Source: Macrolepiota albuminosa (Eukaryota > Basidiomycota > Agaricomycetes > Agaricales > Agaricaceae). From it: a DNA stretch of 64,000 nucleotides. A program made the position numbers and the translations under genes. The notes under the pieces were generated by a model. That model searched no databases and was not told where the DNA came from. It saw only the letters and a list, made by a program, of their open reading frames with translations. Below, piece by piece: positions 1 through 10,764 of the stretch; position 1 is the first letter of the stretch, and every line of letters begins with the position of its first letter. The stretch is from contig JAMWFC010000009.1 in the NCBI GenBank assembly GCA_027475525.1, forward strand, positions 1,240,001 through 1,304,000, given 5' to 3'.

Positions 1-568
1 TCTGCAGTTTAGTGTTAGCCTGCAGTGCAGTTGTAGTGACCCCTGCAGCCATCTTTTGTGTCCTCAGGCACTTCCAATAGACCATGAGGCTTGCAATCAA
101 TTTTGCTGAGGTTGGCAAGTTGTACAGGCTAGCAACAATGGTATTTCAAGATTTGGGAAGGGAATTCATAATGAAAGTCCTAAACATTTCATCACTAACA
201 ACTGCATTCTTTTCTACCACATCCTGCCATTTGATGTGCAGGTCCATGATATGTATCATGAAGTTGGTGCCATTAGTGTACATTATAGTGCAGAGCTGGT
301 TCTCAGCACCTATAGCTGCCAGGGTCAAGATTGCACTACAATTGTTGATAAGTGCCTTTTATGCATCTGCCACTGTCCCACTCATCTTTATACCAAGGCC
401 AATAGGGTTTTTACAATTGTTGACAATCAGAAACAGTGCCTCCACATTCCTAGTGTCCCATTCCTCTGCTGCGGAGTTCTGCAAGGACCAGGTAGTTTGC
501 TTTATGGCACTTCTATCCCTTCTCACCTCTTTTTATTTTCCAGGCTTTTTGGCAGTTCTTGGATCAAT
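1..568 (-). pseudogene. Ty1/Copia-type gag relic
   Basis: Read on the minus strand this gives a Gag-like protein. A 60-residue open segment (328-146) ends in a leucine-serine-leucine-proline-type motif (NSLPKS) typical of Copia Gag. It is followed by an in-frame TGA where Copia Gags usually have an aromatic residue. The same frame continues past the stop to the window edge, and another in-frame stop (TAA, near 360) lies upstream. No zinc knuckle, protease or RT is in view because the element runs off the left edge. The long plus-strand frame over the same bases is a shadow. Element A abuts it at 569, so A probably inserted into it, but the other junction is lost. The family call rests on motif resemblance only. 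Confidence 0.5.
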
Positions 569-785
569 TGTAAGCAGATTATAAGAAAATCTGTCTTCAC
601 TAATGGTGTGCCGTAAACAGGAATGTGATATCAATTGACGGAAAAAGGAACTAACTAATTGTCTACCATCCCTCCCTATTTATGTATTATCAAAATAAAG
701 TTTACCTTCTTGATCCCCACTCCCATGTCCCGATTGAGCTTCTATTCTGGTAGTAAGCATACTTTGAGTGATATGCTTACACTCA
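569..785 (-). repeat. 3' LTR of element A (217 bp)
   Basis: On the minus strand it starts TGAGTGTAAG at 785 and ends CTTACA at 569. The same 217-bp unit is found at 41459-41675 on the plus strand, where homology stops at exactly the same CTTACA; this defines the end. The start was chosen because it is preceded by a purine-rich stretch and gives TG...CA ends. It contains a palindromic pair (GTAAGCATA...TATGCTTAC) near the start. The 5' LTR is missing, so ends and age cannot be checked against a partner. Confidence 0.65.
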
Positions 786-865
786 CCGTCCTTTCAAAAA
801 TTTCATTGTCTTTCCAAGGAGATCTTTCTTCTCTCCCAATCATCCAACGGTACCATGTCCTCCAT

Positions 866-1102
866 TGTAACGAAGTTACAGGAATTTGTGAGCTTAATGT
901 TCACACTGCACAGAATCAGACCAGTCTGGTCTATTGACTATGTAGTACAAACACAAAATAAGCTGCTTAATAAGCAGCACATGTACATATATATATGGTA
1001 AAGAAATTAATATATTAACATTATATTATAATAATTATAATATAATATCTACTACAGTAAGTAAAGCTATGTGGCCAATGCCACATAGCGAACTACGCTA
1101 CA
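866..1102 (-). mobile_element. Solo LTR of family C (237 bp) in element A
   Basis: The reverse complement begins TGTAGCGTAG and ends GTTACA, matching the LTRs of element C at 24604 and 36241. It is flanked by a perfect 5-bp target-site duplication TCCAT (861-865 and 1103-1107). It carries a 10-bp-arm hairpin (arm GCTATGTGGC, 1065-1090). No internal C sequence is present, so this is a solo LTR left by LTR-LTR recombination. It lies in A's 3' terminal coding/PPT segment. Confidence 0.92.
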
Positions 1103-2204
1103 TCCATCTCACGACCACTTTTCCACTCATCATGATCAGCACCATGTCCACGCCACCTAACCAAATACTGCATTCCTTGACTGTGTTTACATTCGTCAAT
1201 GATACCATCTATGAAGTGTTCTGCTTGCCCATTTTCTGTAACAATTGGTCCTGGCATCTCAAGGTGCCTTGATGGAAACAAGTCATTGTTGTTTGCAATA
1301 TAGAGAGAAAAAAGACTGGCATGAAAATGGTTGAGGATGTTCATGCTTTGAGGCAAATCTAAAACGTATTTGGACAAGTCGGAGTAAGCTTCCAACACAG
1401 TGTAGGGACTGTTCTGGCAAGGCATAAACTTGGCCACTCTTCCATCCTTCTTTTGCATGTATTCCCTTCACCTATTAGCCATTGACAACATAACCTTATC
1501 ACCAATAGCATATGCAATTTCTGATTGACTATCTTTGTTAGCATAGTGAGCTTGAGAAATTTTTGATGCAATAAGGTTGTCCATCACTTTCAGGAAATCA
1601 CCCTCAATCACTTTTAGCACTTTCAATGCAAGATCTTTGGCAGGTGTATCAATTGGCAGTGGTGAGAACAAAGGTAGAACGACTTGTGGGGAAAATGCAG
1701 ACTTTAGTTGGAAAGGAGAAAACCCTGTAGACGTATTGACTGTATTCATAATTCCAAAACAAATTCTAGGCAAGGCTTTTACCTATCCTGACTGTAATTG
1801 ATCCACATAGAAATGAATGCATTGGACAATAGTTTTATTCAATCTTTCAGAAGCCCTGTCAGTTTGGGAATGAAAAGAAGTGGACATCTTATGCTTCACT
1901 TCTGTCAGCTTCATCAATGCACGCCAGAACAATGAGGTGAACAAAGGGTCATAGTCTGTGATGATCTCAAGAGGCAACCCATTTTCACAATACCAATCCC
2001 AAAAGAAAATGTGTGCAAACTCTTCTCCTATTTGATTAGAGTGACATGGCAAGATCTGAATATTAGTGCCTACTTGGCAGGTCATTGAACAGAACATATC
2101 AAAACCGTCATCTAACAGCAGAGGACCTATGAAATCCAAGGTAACGGACAAAAAATGCTGTTCAGGAATTGGCAAGAGGTGGAGAGGACCCATGGGCTTC
2201 TTAG
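1103..2204 (-). pseudogene. Element A integrase core and chromodomain (broken)
   Basis: Three minus-strand segments make one integrase. 2204-1783 holds the catalytic core: the first acidic position is in VTLDFIGPL, the second in ITDYDPLF, and the region with the final Glu reads QTDRASERLNK. 1773-1468 holds the post-core region, with the DKVMLS strand motif. 1458-1093 holds the C-terminal part (SKYVLDL...LNHFHASLF) and a chromodomain-like end (QYLVRWRGHGADHDEW). Frames shift between segments near 1780 and 1465. The first part is cut by element B at 2205 and resumes at 13787. Chromodomains in this clade are thought to steer integration to heterochromatin. It is non-functional as seen. Confidence 0.8.
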
Positions 2205-2443
2205 TGTCACAACCCCTCCCCTCCGGGCCCACCCCGGGACACCCCCAGAACACCATCTGGGACCCTCCCTCCGACCCCACAGGACACGCCCCGCCATCAC
2301 AACCGCCGACACCGCCATCATGCGCATCAAGGACCGCCATCAGCCGCCATCAGCCCTGATCAACGATCGGATCACGCGACTCATTCCCGGCCATCACACA
2401 TCACGCATCACGACTTCCCCCGCGTCAATTGATCGCGCGCCCC

Positions 2444-2597
2444 ACACGCGCGATCCCGGTATACAGTCCCTGCCCGCTACTCAATGACCCCCGGAACCCA
2501 TCACAGACACCCCGGAATCCACACGCGCGATCCCGGTATACAGTCCCTGCCCGCTACTCAATGACCCCCGGAACCCATCACAGACACCCCGGAATCC
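2444..2597 (+). repeat. 77-bp tandem duplication 1
   Basis: Exact units 2444-2520 and 2521-2597 in the B 5' LTR; the 3' LTR has one copy. Confidence 0.95.
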
Positions 2598-2617
2598 TGA
2601 GACCCGGTCCCATAGTA

Positions 2618-2660
2618 CTTATAGTATAGCTCCCTGTTGTATTCGCTAGTCTTGATATTA
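2618..2660 (+). promoter_or_regulatory. Element B LTR promoter: TATA box and predicted transcript start
   Basis: A TATAGTATAG box (about 2620) lies roughly 28 bp upstream of AGTCTTGATATTA (2648-2660). The latter is the exact reverse complement of the 13 bases right after the LTR (3091-3103). If transcription starts at about 2648, the RNA 5' end can fold onto the primer-binding site as in Tf1. The start position is inferred, not observed. Confidence 0.6.
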
Positions 2661-2769
2661 CTTTGGTTATTGCGTGCCCTTTTGCTTGACTGGTACGCCT
2701 TGATTGGTACGCTTCGACTGGCACGCCTAAGTATTCACGTGCTCTAAGTTTTGGTACGCACTTCGCGAC

Positions 2770-2923
2770 TCTTGATTTACTAACTTGGTCTCGTCTTAGA
2801 ACCTCCAGTTCACGACTCGACCCCCTCTAACCTCAGTTACCTCCAATCTTGATTTACTAACTTGGTCTCGTCTTAGAACCTCCAGTTCACGACTCGACCC
2901 CCTCTAACCTCAGTTACCTCCAA
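2770..2923 (+). repeat. 77-bp tandem duplication 2
   Basis: Exact units 2770-2846 and 2847-2923 in the B 5' LTR. Confidence 0.95.
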
Positions 2924-3090
2924 CCCAAAACCCCCGGACTCTAGTCCCCTATCCTGGGATTACCCCTGTCCTCGTCTTGAACCCCGGAGTCCTAGCCCCG
3001 GAGTTCCAGACACCCGAGTATTCGTAGGTCAAGTCCGCATTGTAAGGGCGTTGCTTTCCCGGAAAGCCCCCGACTCAGCGGAACCTGACA

Positions 3091-3103
3091 TAATATCAAG
3101 ACT
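3091..3103 (+). other. Element B primer-binding site, self-complementary to the LTR
   Basis: The 13 bases after the 5' LTR (TAATATCAAGACT) do not begin TGG as tRNA-primed sites do. They are perfectly complementary to 2648-2660 inside the LTR. B2 keeps both halves (16700-16712 and 17102-17114). This is the arrangement known for self-primed Tf1/Tf2-like elements. Confidence 0.65.
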
Positions 3104-3305
3104 CCCTCCTTACACCGTTCTTGATGGCTACGTATACTCACACTTACTACCCCACGGGGTACCAGACCGACCCTTACGGACGCCCGGTACCCGATCACTA
3201 CTCCGCGCAGACCCCCCGCCCCGTCTATCCACCTCTCCCGTACGAACCTCAATATCTCCACCGCCACTGGGCCCCCGACCCGTCCCTCTACGACCTGGGG
3301 CCCTC

Positions 3306-3459
3306 AGCCAGCTGGGCCCCTCCGCCCAACTTAGCCATGGCACGACCCGTGGAGGTCCCCTCATACCGGAGCATCCCCAGGGAGCCAGCTGGGCCCCTCC
3401 GCCCAACTTAGCCATGGCACGACCCGTGGAGGTCCCCTCATACCGGAGCATCCCCAGGG
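3306..3459 (+). repeat. 77-bp tandem duplication 3
   Basis: Exact units from 3306 and 3383; shifts the B gag frame. Confidence 0.95.
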
Positions 3460-3843
3460 GCCTGCCAGAGACCCCACCTGTACCCAGTGGACCTCACCCG
3501 ATTCCTCCCAGCGAGGGCCCCTTTGCACCCACCCCCTACTACGGTTATCAGCGCCCCGTCCCCCAACCCCGAGAACCCCGAGGACCCCCCTACCCCGACT
3601 ACCCCCCTCGTCATTACCCGGCCGCCGCTCCACCCGCTCGAACCCCTCCCTCGCCAATGGGACGACGACGCCTCGAGGAATATGAACGGCAACAGGACGC
3701 AGTACTCCGCTCCCTCAGGATCTCACTGGAGGACTTCGCGCAACGGACAAGGACGCTGCTTGTGGAATTCGGACACGACAACTTCGAAGGCACTCTGGAG
3801 GAATGGGCTCACTGCCTGGTCGAATTTGGAGATTGCCTCACGC

Positions 3844-3997
3844 GAGGAGAACTCCCGGAGCAAACCATGGTAAAGTATAGGCGCAATACGATCCTCCGGG
3901 AAGAATTACAGCAACTGCTTGAGGAGAACTCCCGGAGCAAACCATGGTAAAGTATAGGCGCAATACGATCCTCCGGGAAGAATTACAGCAACTGCTT
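3844..3997 (+). repeat. 77-bp tandem duplication 4
   Basis: Exact units from 3844 and 3921; shifts the B gag frame. Confidence 0.95.
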
Positions 3998-4134
3998 GAT
4001 GAAGTCCACGCGTCCCCCTCCCCTCGGCCCCTCAACGACCCCGCAGACCCAGGTCGCTCGATTCACATTCAACGGGAACCCCCGGAACTGGCCCTAGCAG
4101 TTCTGGCAACCCCCACGGTTCCCACTCCGGAGCA

Positions 4135-4288
4135 ACGACAACGGGAAGAACGGCAGAATGCCTCAGCCATATTACGGTCCCTCAACCCGACTGGAGGCCT
4201 TTTCGACCAAAACGACAACGGGAAGAACGGCAGAATGCCTCAGCCATATTACGGTCCCTCAACCCGACTGGAGGCCTTTTCGACCAAC
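4135..4288 (+). repeat. 77-bp tandem duplication 5
   Basis: Exact units from 4135 and 4212; shifts the B gag frame. Confidence 0.95.
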
Positions 4289-6052
4289 CTGCTGCTCGCA
4301 CGGTAGGCTTGTCAACTTGTCGCAGGGCTAATTCCGTTTCTAGTACCTTCGAGACCTGGGGGCAGCCCCAGAGACCCCTGGAACCCCTCCCGCAAATGGA
4401 CAACACCTGACCTCCGCCCCCGGCGAACCCCGGTAGAGCCCGGGTGGACACCCCTAGTACGGACAACACGCTATGCTACATCGACGAGCTCACACGCGAC
4501 AACAACGAACAATGTCCCGCGCCCGCGCCCGCCCCAGCACCAGCACCGCCCCCCACGTCCGCCCCGGCCCCTCCGGAACCCAACTTCCGTCGTGACCCAC
4601 CACCCCACTTCGACCTACAAAACCCCCCGCGACCCCCGATACAAGCACGACCCTCCCGGGTTGAACGTCCCCCATGCAACCCAGTACCCGACCCAGCACC
4701 CGACCCCCCTCCGCCCGACCTGACACCGCCAAACCCTCCCCAACCACCTCCGCCACCCCCAGCCAAACCTTGAGGACGACCCCCAGGCCCTCCACCTCCG
4801 CCACTCCCTGCGTGGAGACCTGGGCCCCCTCCTGGCAGGAACGAACCCCCTTGGGACAACGGGCCTCCCGGGCGTGGACCCCCAGGTGAGCCACCTGGAG
4901 GAGGACCTCCCGGCGGGTGGGGTCCCGCCCTTGGTGCTTTTCCTCCTCAAGGAGGGGGGGGTAATCACTACTACTACTATTACAATGCTGGCCCTCCTCC
5001 CCGCAACGCTGGCGGACTGGACGACGCTCGCGACGCCCTCGCCCGCGAAGGACGATTGGACATCCAAAAGCCTGACGCTTTCACGGGCCGGGACCCCCGA
5101 AAATGGCGTACCTTCCTCACTCAGTGTCTCAATACATTTCAGGCAAAGCCGCTCACGTTTCAGGTTGACAGCTCCCGGGTGGCCTTTGCCGCATCGTACC
5201 TCCAGGGGATCGCCTTCGATCACTACACGGCCCTTATCCAGTTTGACCCCAACAACCCGGCACTCGCTCGCTGGCAAGCCTTCGTCGACGAGTTCTCCAG
5301 GAAATTCGGGATATACGACACCATGGCCGAGGCCGAGGACAACCTCTTCAACCTCCGGATGCGCTTGGAAGAGTGTTTCACCACCTTTATCGTACGTTTT
5401 GAGAAGGAAGCTTACGAAACAGGTTGGAACTACAGCGCCCTCCGGTACGCCCTCCGCCGCGCCCTGCCACAACGCATCAAGGACGTCCTCCGACTCGCCC
5501 CGAAACAACCCTCCTACGACGGATACAAGGCCCTCGTCATGCAGATCGACCAACGCTACTGGGAAGACCGCAGCGAGTATTCGAATTCCCGACCCCCCTG
5601 GAACCCTAGAGGAGGACCCCCTTGGCCCTCCGGCGAAGCCCCCAACCCCCAAGGTCGAAACCCCAGTCCCCCCGCGTTCCCTGGCGGCCGACCCCCGGTG
5701 AGTCGCGGCCCGCCCCCAGGCCCAACTCAACGCCGCCGTGGCTGCCCCCGACCCAGGCGACACGCCAAGCCCCAAGGAACCCCCGGAAGACCCCGAAGAC
5801 TTCGACCTCGACGATGAACGGGATGAGGAGGCCCTCCGGGCCAACCGGCTTCAAAAGGAGGGACGACCCTGGATCGAAGTCCCGACGGATGTGCAGGAAC
5901 GACGGAGAAGGGAGGGTGCCTGCATACTCTGTGGTGAGAAAGACCATTTCATCTCCGAGTGCCCCAAACGACAGGTCATGGGACGTGCCACCTGGACCTT
6001 CAAAGGGGAGGACGCCACCTACGAGTATTCGGAAAACGACCCGGCGATTTAG

Positions 6053-7300
6053 ACCCGGAAGACGCCCTAAATCGCAGAATCGACCCCGACATCTTCTCCG
6101 CCCCGGTCTCACATCTTCGCTCTACGGCACTCATACAGGACACCCTCACAGCTTACCTACCCTCCCATTCTTTGCACTCCCTCCTCCTCAAAACCCGCCT
6201 CACCCCCTCCGGAACTCTCCTCAACACCCTCGTCGACAGTGGCGCCACCGACAACTTTATCGATGAAGCATGGTCTACCTCGCCCCGGAACTCGCCCAGC
6301 GACTCCCGGTCCCGGTACGGCTCTGCCTCTTCGACGGAGACGCCTATACGGCAGGGGACATCACCCACTTCATGCGTATGCCCGTTACTTTTGCCAACGG
6401 ACAGACTCACACCCTCCGGATGTTGGTGACCAAACTTCACCCTTCCGCACCCCTGGTCCTAGGGCTCCCGTGGCTCCGAGACACTAACCCCCGCATCGAT
6501 TGGCGACACCTCACCCTTTGCCTGACCCGGTGGTCCTAGGGCTCCCGTGGCTCCGAGACACTAACCCCCGCATCGATTGGCGACACCTCACCCTTTGCCT
6601 GACCCGGGACCCAACCCCCGACGACCAGCAACTCCCCTTCGACATCCCCCACTCCTCAAATCCAACTCCGAAGGACCCCCTGGACGAGCCCCCACCACCC
6701 CCCGGACTCCAGTCTTGTTCGTCCCGATCCTTCGTCATCAATGCCAGGCTGGACGGCGCCCCGGGACCGGTATCGGCCCTTATCGACAGCGGAGCCACCG
6801 GGGTTTTCATCAGCAACGCCCTCGACCTCCCCCACGACTCCCTCAACCAGCCCCTCCGCCTGCAACGCCTCGACGGCACCCCCTCCTCCTCCGGCCCCAT
6901 CCAAAGGTCTCACTCGGGACGCGTGACCCTGGACAACAACTACGAGTTCACTTCCGACTTCCTGGTCACGCGACTTCACGAATCGACCCCGATGGTGCTG
7001 GGACTACCCTGGCTGCGTGACACGAACTCTGACATCGATTGGAGGACACTCACCATGACCTTCCCGGGACCCGAAGACCACCCCTCGACCGCCGTGCACC
7101 TCTGGGCTCTAGGAAGCGACCCGACGCCCGACATCCCCGGGACGACTGCCGCGCCCCCCACGCATGCACCACCCCCGCCCATCCGAGACCGCAAGGCCCT
7201 CGATCGACCCCCAAACATTCCTCGGAACAAGTACAAGGGGCCGAACTACTCCTGCCGGTCTCAGACACGCGTCACACCCGCTCCGGCCGATGATTCCGTG
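6053..7300 (+). pseudogene. Element B tandem aspartic protease domains
   Basis: Two retropepsin-like units in a row. Unit 1: LVDSGATDNFIDEAW with the catalytic Asp at 6235-6237, ending VLGLPWLRDTN..IDW (about 6450-6500). Unit 2: LIDSGATGVFISNALDL with Asp at 6785-6787, ending VLGLPWLRDTN..IDW (about 6990-7040). Each is roughly 110-130 residues, the size of a single retropepsin monomer. Retropepsins act as dimers, so a linked pair could fold as a pseudo-dimer (inference). The frame starts in -1 relative to gag. A one-base deletion near 6275 relative to B2 and the 77-bp duplication at 6454 disrupt unit 1. Unit 2 has an open frame (from 6500). Confidence 0.8.
6454..6607 (+). repeat. 77-bp tandem duplication 6
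   Basis: Exact units from 6454 and 6531; doubles the end of protease unit 1 in B. Confidence 0.95.
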
Positions 7301-7496
7301 ACACCGATCGACCCGAGCGCACTCGACATTAGGATCATTGAGGCCGCCCCCTTCGCCCGCCTCATGAGGGATGGAACTCCCACATTTCAGCTGCACACCT
7401 CGCCTTCTCTCCTGGAAGAACACCTACGAGGGGACGCTATTCCCCCGGAACAGAAAACCGAGGAGCAAATCCTCCGAGAAGTAGTTCCCCCGGAGT

Positions 7497-7650
7497 ATCA
7501 CGAGTTCGCTGACGTATTCTCCGAAGGAGACGCCAAGGAGATTCCCCCTCACCGCCCCTATGATCACACCATCATCACGAGTTCGCTGACGTATTCTCCG
7601 AAGGAGACGCCAAGGAGATTCCCCCTCACCGCCCCTATGATCACACCATC
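7497..7650 (+). repeat. 77-bp tandem duplication 7
   Basis: Exact units from 7497 and 7574 at the RT start of B. Confidence 0.95.
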
Positions 7651-7699
7651 GACCTCAAGGAAGGAGCCACCCCCCCTTTCGGCAAGGTCTACAACATGT

Positions 7700-7853
7700 C
7701 GGAGGTCGAACTCTGGGCCCTCAAGGACTACCTCGACGAAATGCTCGGTAAGGGATTCATCCGACCCTCCGCCTCCCGGAGGTCGAACTCTGGGCCCTCA
7801 AGGACTACCTCGACGAAATGCTCGGTAAGGGATTCATCCGACCCTCCGCCTCC
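7700..7853 (+). repeat. 77-bp tandem duplication 8
   Basis: Exact units from 7700 and 7777 in B RT. Confidence 0.95.
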
Positions 7854-8373
7854 GCCGCCGGAGCCCCAGTTCTATTCGCCAAGAAGAAGGACAGCTCGCT
7901 CCGGCTCTGTGTCGACTACCGGGGACTCAATAAGATCACCGAGAAGAACCGCTACCCGCTCCTGCTCATCGGCGACCTGGTCGATCGACTCCGCAGCGCC
8001 AAGCTCTACACGAAGATCGACCTCCGCTCCGGTTACAACAACGTCTGCATCGCCCCGGGACACGAGTGGAAAACTGCATTCCGCACGCGGTATGGTCTGT
8101 TTGAGTACCTTGTGATGCCTTTCGGAATGACTAACTCCCCCGCCACGTTCCAATACTTCATGAACGACATCTTCCACGACATGAGCGACGTCTTCGTGAT
8201 CGTCTACCTAGACGACATCCTCATTTATTCCGACTCACCGGAGGATCATCAGAAGCATGTCCGGCAAGTCCTCGAACGCCTCCGGGAGCACAACCTCCAC
8301 GCCAAGCCCGAGAAGTGTTCATTCCATACGGAAGAGGTTGAGTATCTTGGCGTCATCGTATCCCCAAACGGCG

Positions 8374-8527
8374 TTCGCATGGACCCCCACAAGATCGAGG
8401 CCATCGTCAACTGGCCGCAGCCCCGGAACGTCAAGGAAGTACAATCTTTCTTCGCATGGACCCCCACAAGATCGAGGCCATCGTCAACTGGCCGCAGCCC
8501 CGGAACGTCAAGGAAGTACAATCTTTC
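8374..8527 (+). repeat. 77-bp tandem duplication 9
   Basis: Exact units from 8374 and 8451 in the B RT thumb. Confidence 0.95.
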
Positions 8528-9130
8528 CTGGGTTTCGCTAACTTCTACCGGAGGTTCATAGATAACTACTCCGGTATCACGAAACCCCTCAACCGGCTCA
8601 CGCAACCCCTCAACCGGCTCACGCGCAAGGACGTCGCCTGGAACTGGGACAGTAAGTGCCAGAGTGTCTTTAACCTGCTCAAGGAGGCTTTCACGACCGC
8701 CCCCGTACTCCGGCACTACGACCCGACCCTCCCGATTATCCTGGAATGCAACGCCTCCGACTACGCCATCGCCGGGATCCTCTCGCAGATGGAACCCGAC
8801 GGAGGGGAGCCCCGGCCAGTTGCCTTCTACACCCGGTCCATGATCGACGCCGAGCTCAACTACGACATCTACGACAAGGAGCTCCTCGCCATCGTCGAAG
8901 CCTTCAAGCAATGGTGAGCCTACCTCGAGGGAGCCTGGCACCGGATTCAGGTCTACTCGGATCACAACAACCTGCAGTACTTCACCACAACCAAACAGCT
9001 TAGTCGACGGCAGGCCCAATGGTCCGAGGTCCTCTCAGAATACGACTTCACGATCCAGTACCGCCCGGGACGACTCGGAGCTAAACCCGATGCCCTCACC
9101 CGTCGTCCGGACGTCTATCCCAAGAAGTTG

Positions 9131-10764
9131 TTCGAGGCGGAACGCAATGCGTTCAATCATCGCGTGGTGATCCCTCCTGAACATTTGAATGCCGTACTGA
9201 TCTTAAACGACGAAGGAACCCTGAGCCAGATCCGCCGCGCGTGGTGATCCCTCCTGAACATTTGAATGCCGTACTGATCTTAAACGACGAAGGAACCCTG
9301 AGCCAGATCCGCCGCGCCCCCCGAGACAGGTATTTTGCCGATCATGACCCCCGCAACCCTCCCAACAGAACCGACCGGGACCCCGCCTTCTCCCTGTCCC
9401 CCGACGAAAAACTCCTCCTCCGGGACGGCCGCATCTACGTCCCGGATCACGCCCGACTTCGCTACGACGTCCTCCGTCAACACCACGACCACAAGCTCCG
9501 GGGACATCCTGGAATACGTAAGACCCTCCAGCTCATCTCCCGGACTTACTTTTGGCCAGGGTTGAAGAAGGACGTGACCCGTTACATTCGATCATGCGAG
9601 CCCTGCCTCCGGGCCAAGGTCCCCCGACACCGACCGTATGGACTCCTGAAACCCCTGCCGGTCAGACGACGCCCCTGGTTCTCCATATCTCTGGACCACA
9701 TCGTCGAACTCCCAGAGTCTGAAGGGTTCAATGCCATCCTTGTTGTTGTGTGTAGGCTAATCAAACAGGGCATTTTCCTACCCTGCCACACCACGGATAC
9801 CGCCCTGGACTTCGCCCGACTGTTCCTTGAGCACGTCTTCGCCAAACATGGACTCCCGGACGACATCATCTCCGACCGTGGCCCCCTCTTCGTGTCCAAG
9901 TTTTGGACTTCCCTGTGTAAGGCACTTGAAGTAAAGACTAACCTCTCTACCGCCTACCACCCCGAAACCGACGGCCAAACTGAAAGGGTCAACCAGTCTC
10001 TCGAGCAGTACCTCCGACTGTACGTCAACTACTTGCAGGACGACTGGCGCGCTGAACTCCCCCTGGCCGAGTTCACCTACAACAACACGCCGCACTCTGC
10101 CACCGGGGTATCCCCCTTCTTTGCCAACAAGGGATACCACCCTCGACTGACACTCTCGCTCTGGAACATCCCGTCGCACGCCACCCACGAGGTTGCCCGG
10201 GATCTCCAATCCCTTTACGAGTTTCTCCGGGAAGAGATCGACACCGCGAACTGGGCCTACGTGAAACATGCCAACTGGAAACGGGAAGACACCCCCGACT
10301 GGATCCCCGGGACAAAGGTATGGTTAGATCGACGCTACCTCCGCACCCGCCGGCCCTCCCCAAAACTCGATCACAAGCGTCTTGGCCCGTTCAAAATATT
10401 GAAGAAGGTCTCATCCCACGCCTACAAGATCGAGCTCCCTCCAGGACTAAAAGGTCTGCACCTGGTATTCCACGTCCGCCTCCTGGAATGACACCCCCCG
10501 GATCCTTTCCCCGAACAACGCCCCGAGCCCCCTCCCCCGGTCGAGGTCGAGGACGAGTACCACTATAAAGTTGAAGACATCCTCGACTCCCGGAACATTT
10601 GTGGGCGACCCCACTTCCTCGTACGGTGGAAGGGATATGGCCCGGAAGACGACATCTGGGAACCGCGCCGAAACCTCGAAGGCGCCCTCGACAAACTCCG
10701 TGACTTCCAACAACGGCACTTGGGAAACGGCCCTCCCGGGCACAGGACTCACAGACGGCAGTAG
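9131..10764 (+). pseudogene. Element B integrase with chromodomain
   Basis: The open frame 9241-10491 carries an H2C2 finger (HHDHKLRGHPG...CEPCLRAK), then a complete catalytic triad: Asp 9694-9696 (SLDHIVE), Asp 9874-9876 (ISDRGPLF) and Glu 9982-9984 (QTERVNQ). This gives D-59-D-35-E spacing. The GPFKILKK...LPPGLKG C-terminal module follows. A TGA at 10489-10491 separates it from a chromodomain (10555-10764: [19 protein letters not shown]) that B2 keeps in frame. The 77-bp duplication at 9161 lies before the open frame. The chromodomain predicts targeting to methylated-histone chromatin (family knowledge). Confidence 0.88.
9161..9314 (+). repeat. 77-bp tandem duplication 10
   Basis: Exact units from 9161 and 9238 between RNase H and integrase of B. 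Confidence 0.95.

Larger units (their letters stand above)
2205..3090 (+). repeat. Element B 5' LTR (886 bp)
   Basis: Starts TGTCACAACC and ends CCTGACA, with TG...CA ends. It is longer than the 3' LTR because it holds two 77-bp duplications (2444-2597 and 2770-2923) against one in the 3' LTR. U3 is GC-rich with GATCACG/CATCACG-type words; a TATA box and probable start site lie at about 2618-2660. Confidence 0.93.
3124..6052 (+). pseudogene. Element B gag polyprotein (frame broken)
   Basis: ATG at 3124 opens a very proline-rich Gag (MATYTHTYYPTG...). A helical segment (about 3660-4010, EEYERQQDAVL...FAQRTRTL) and a long Pro/Ala-rich linker (4500-4770) lead to the conserved retrotransposon Gag core at about 5050-5560 (DPRKWRTFL, GIAFDHY, FVDEFSRKFG). 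A CCHC zinc knuckle CILCGEKDHFISEC follows at 5921-5962, with a stop at 6050-6052. Gag packages the element RNA. Frames change at 77-bp duplications starting at 3306, 3844 and 4135. A TGA near 4771 replaces CGA of B2, and a short deletion near 5715 relative to B2 shifts the last part. pol overlaps in the -1 frame. Confidence 0.85.
7301..9130 (+). pseudogene. Element B reverse transcriptase and RNase H
   Basis: RT begins at about 7490 ([20 protein letters not shown]). It holds the primer-grip and palm motifs [27 protein letters not shown] and the active site YLDDIL (two Asp codons at 8211-8216). The connection and RNase H follow; the first RNase H Asp is replaced by Asn (LECNASDYA, codon 8750-8752; B2 has Asp). 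An in-frame TGA at 8915-8917 stands where B2 has CGA. 77-bp duplications at 7497, 7700 and 8374 break the frame, and a 21-bp in-frame duplication (8583-8624) adds seven residues. The RT motif itself is intact, but RNase H is likely weakened. Confidence 0.87.

Noticed and set aside
84..584. A 166-residue hydrophobic plus-strand open frame
   Set aside because: The minus strand of the same region gives a Copia Gag-like protein; the hydrophobic frame is its complement.
3051..3950. A 299-residue open frame starting inside the 5' LTR
   Set aside because: It reads through the LTR end and switches between correct and incorrect gag frames at the 77-bp duplication; the gag start at 3124 is in another frame.
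4615..5844. A 409-residue open frame on the minus strand
   Set aside because: A GC-rich shadow of the proline-rich gag of B: Ser/Arg/Gly low complexity, no motif, and the opposite strand carries the clear Gag core and zinc knuckle.
8583..8624. A 21-bp duplication in B RNase H considered as an assembly artefact
   Set aside because: The length is unlike the 77-bp series and the frame is kept; it looks like a real small in-frame duplication of minor interest.
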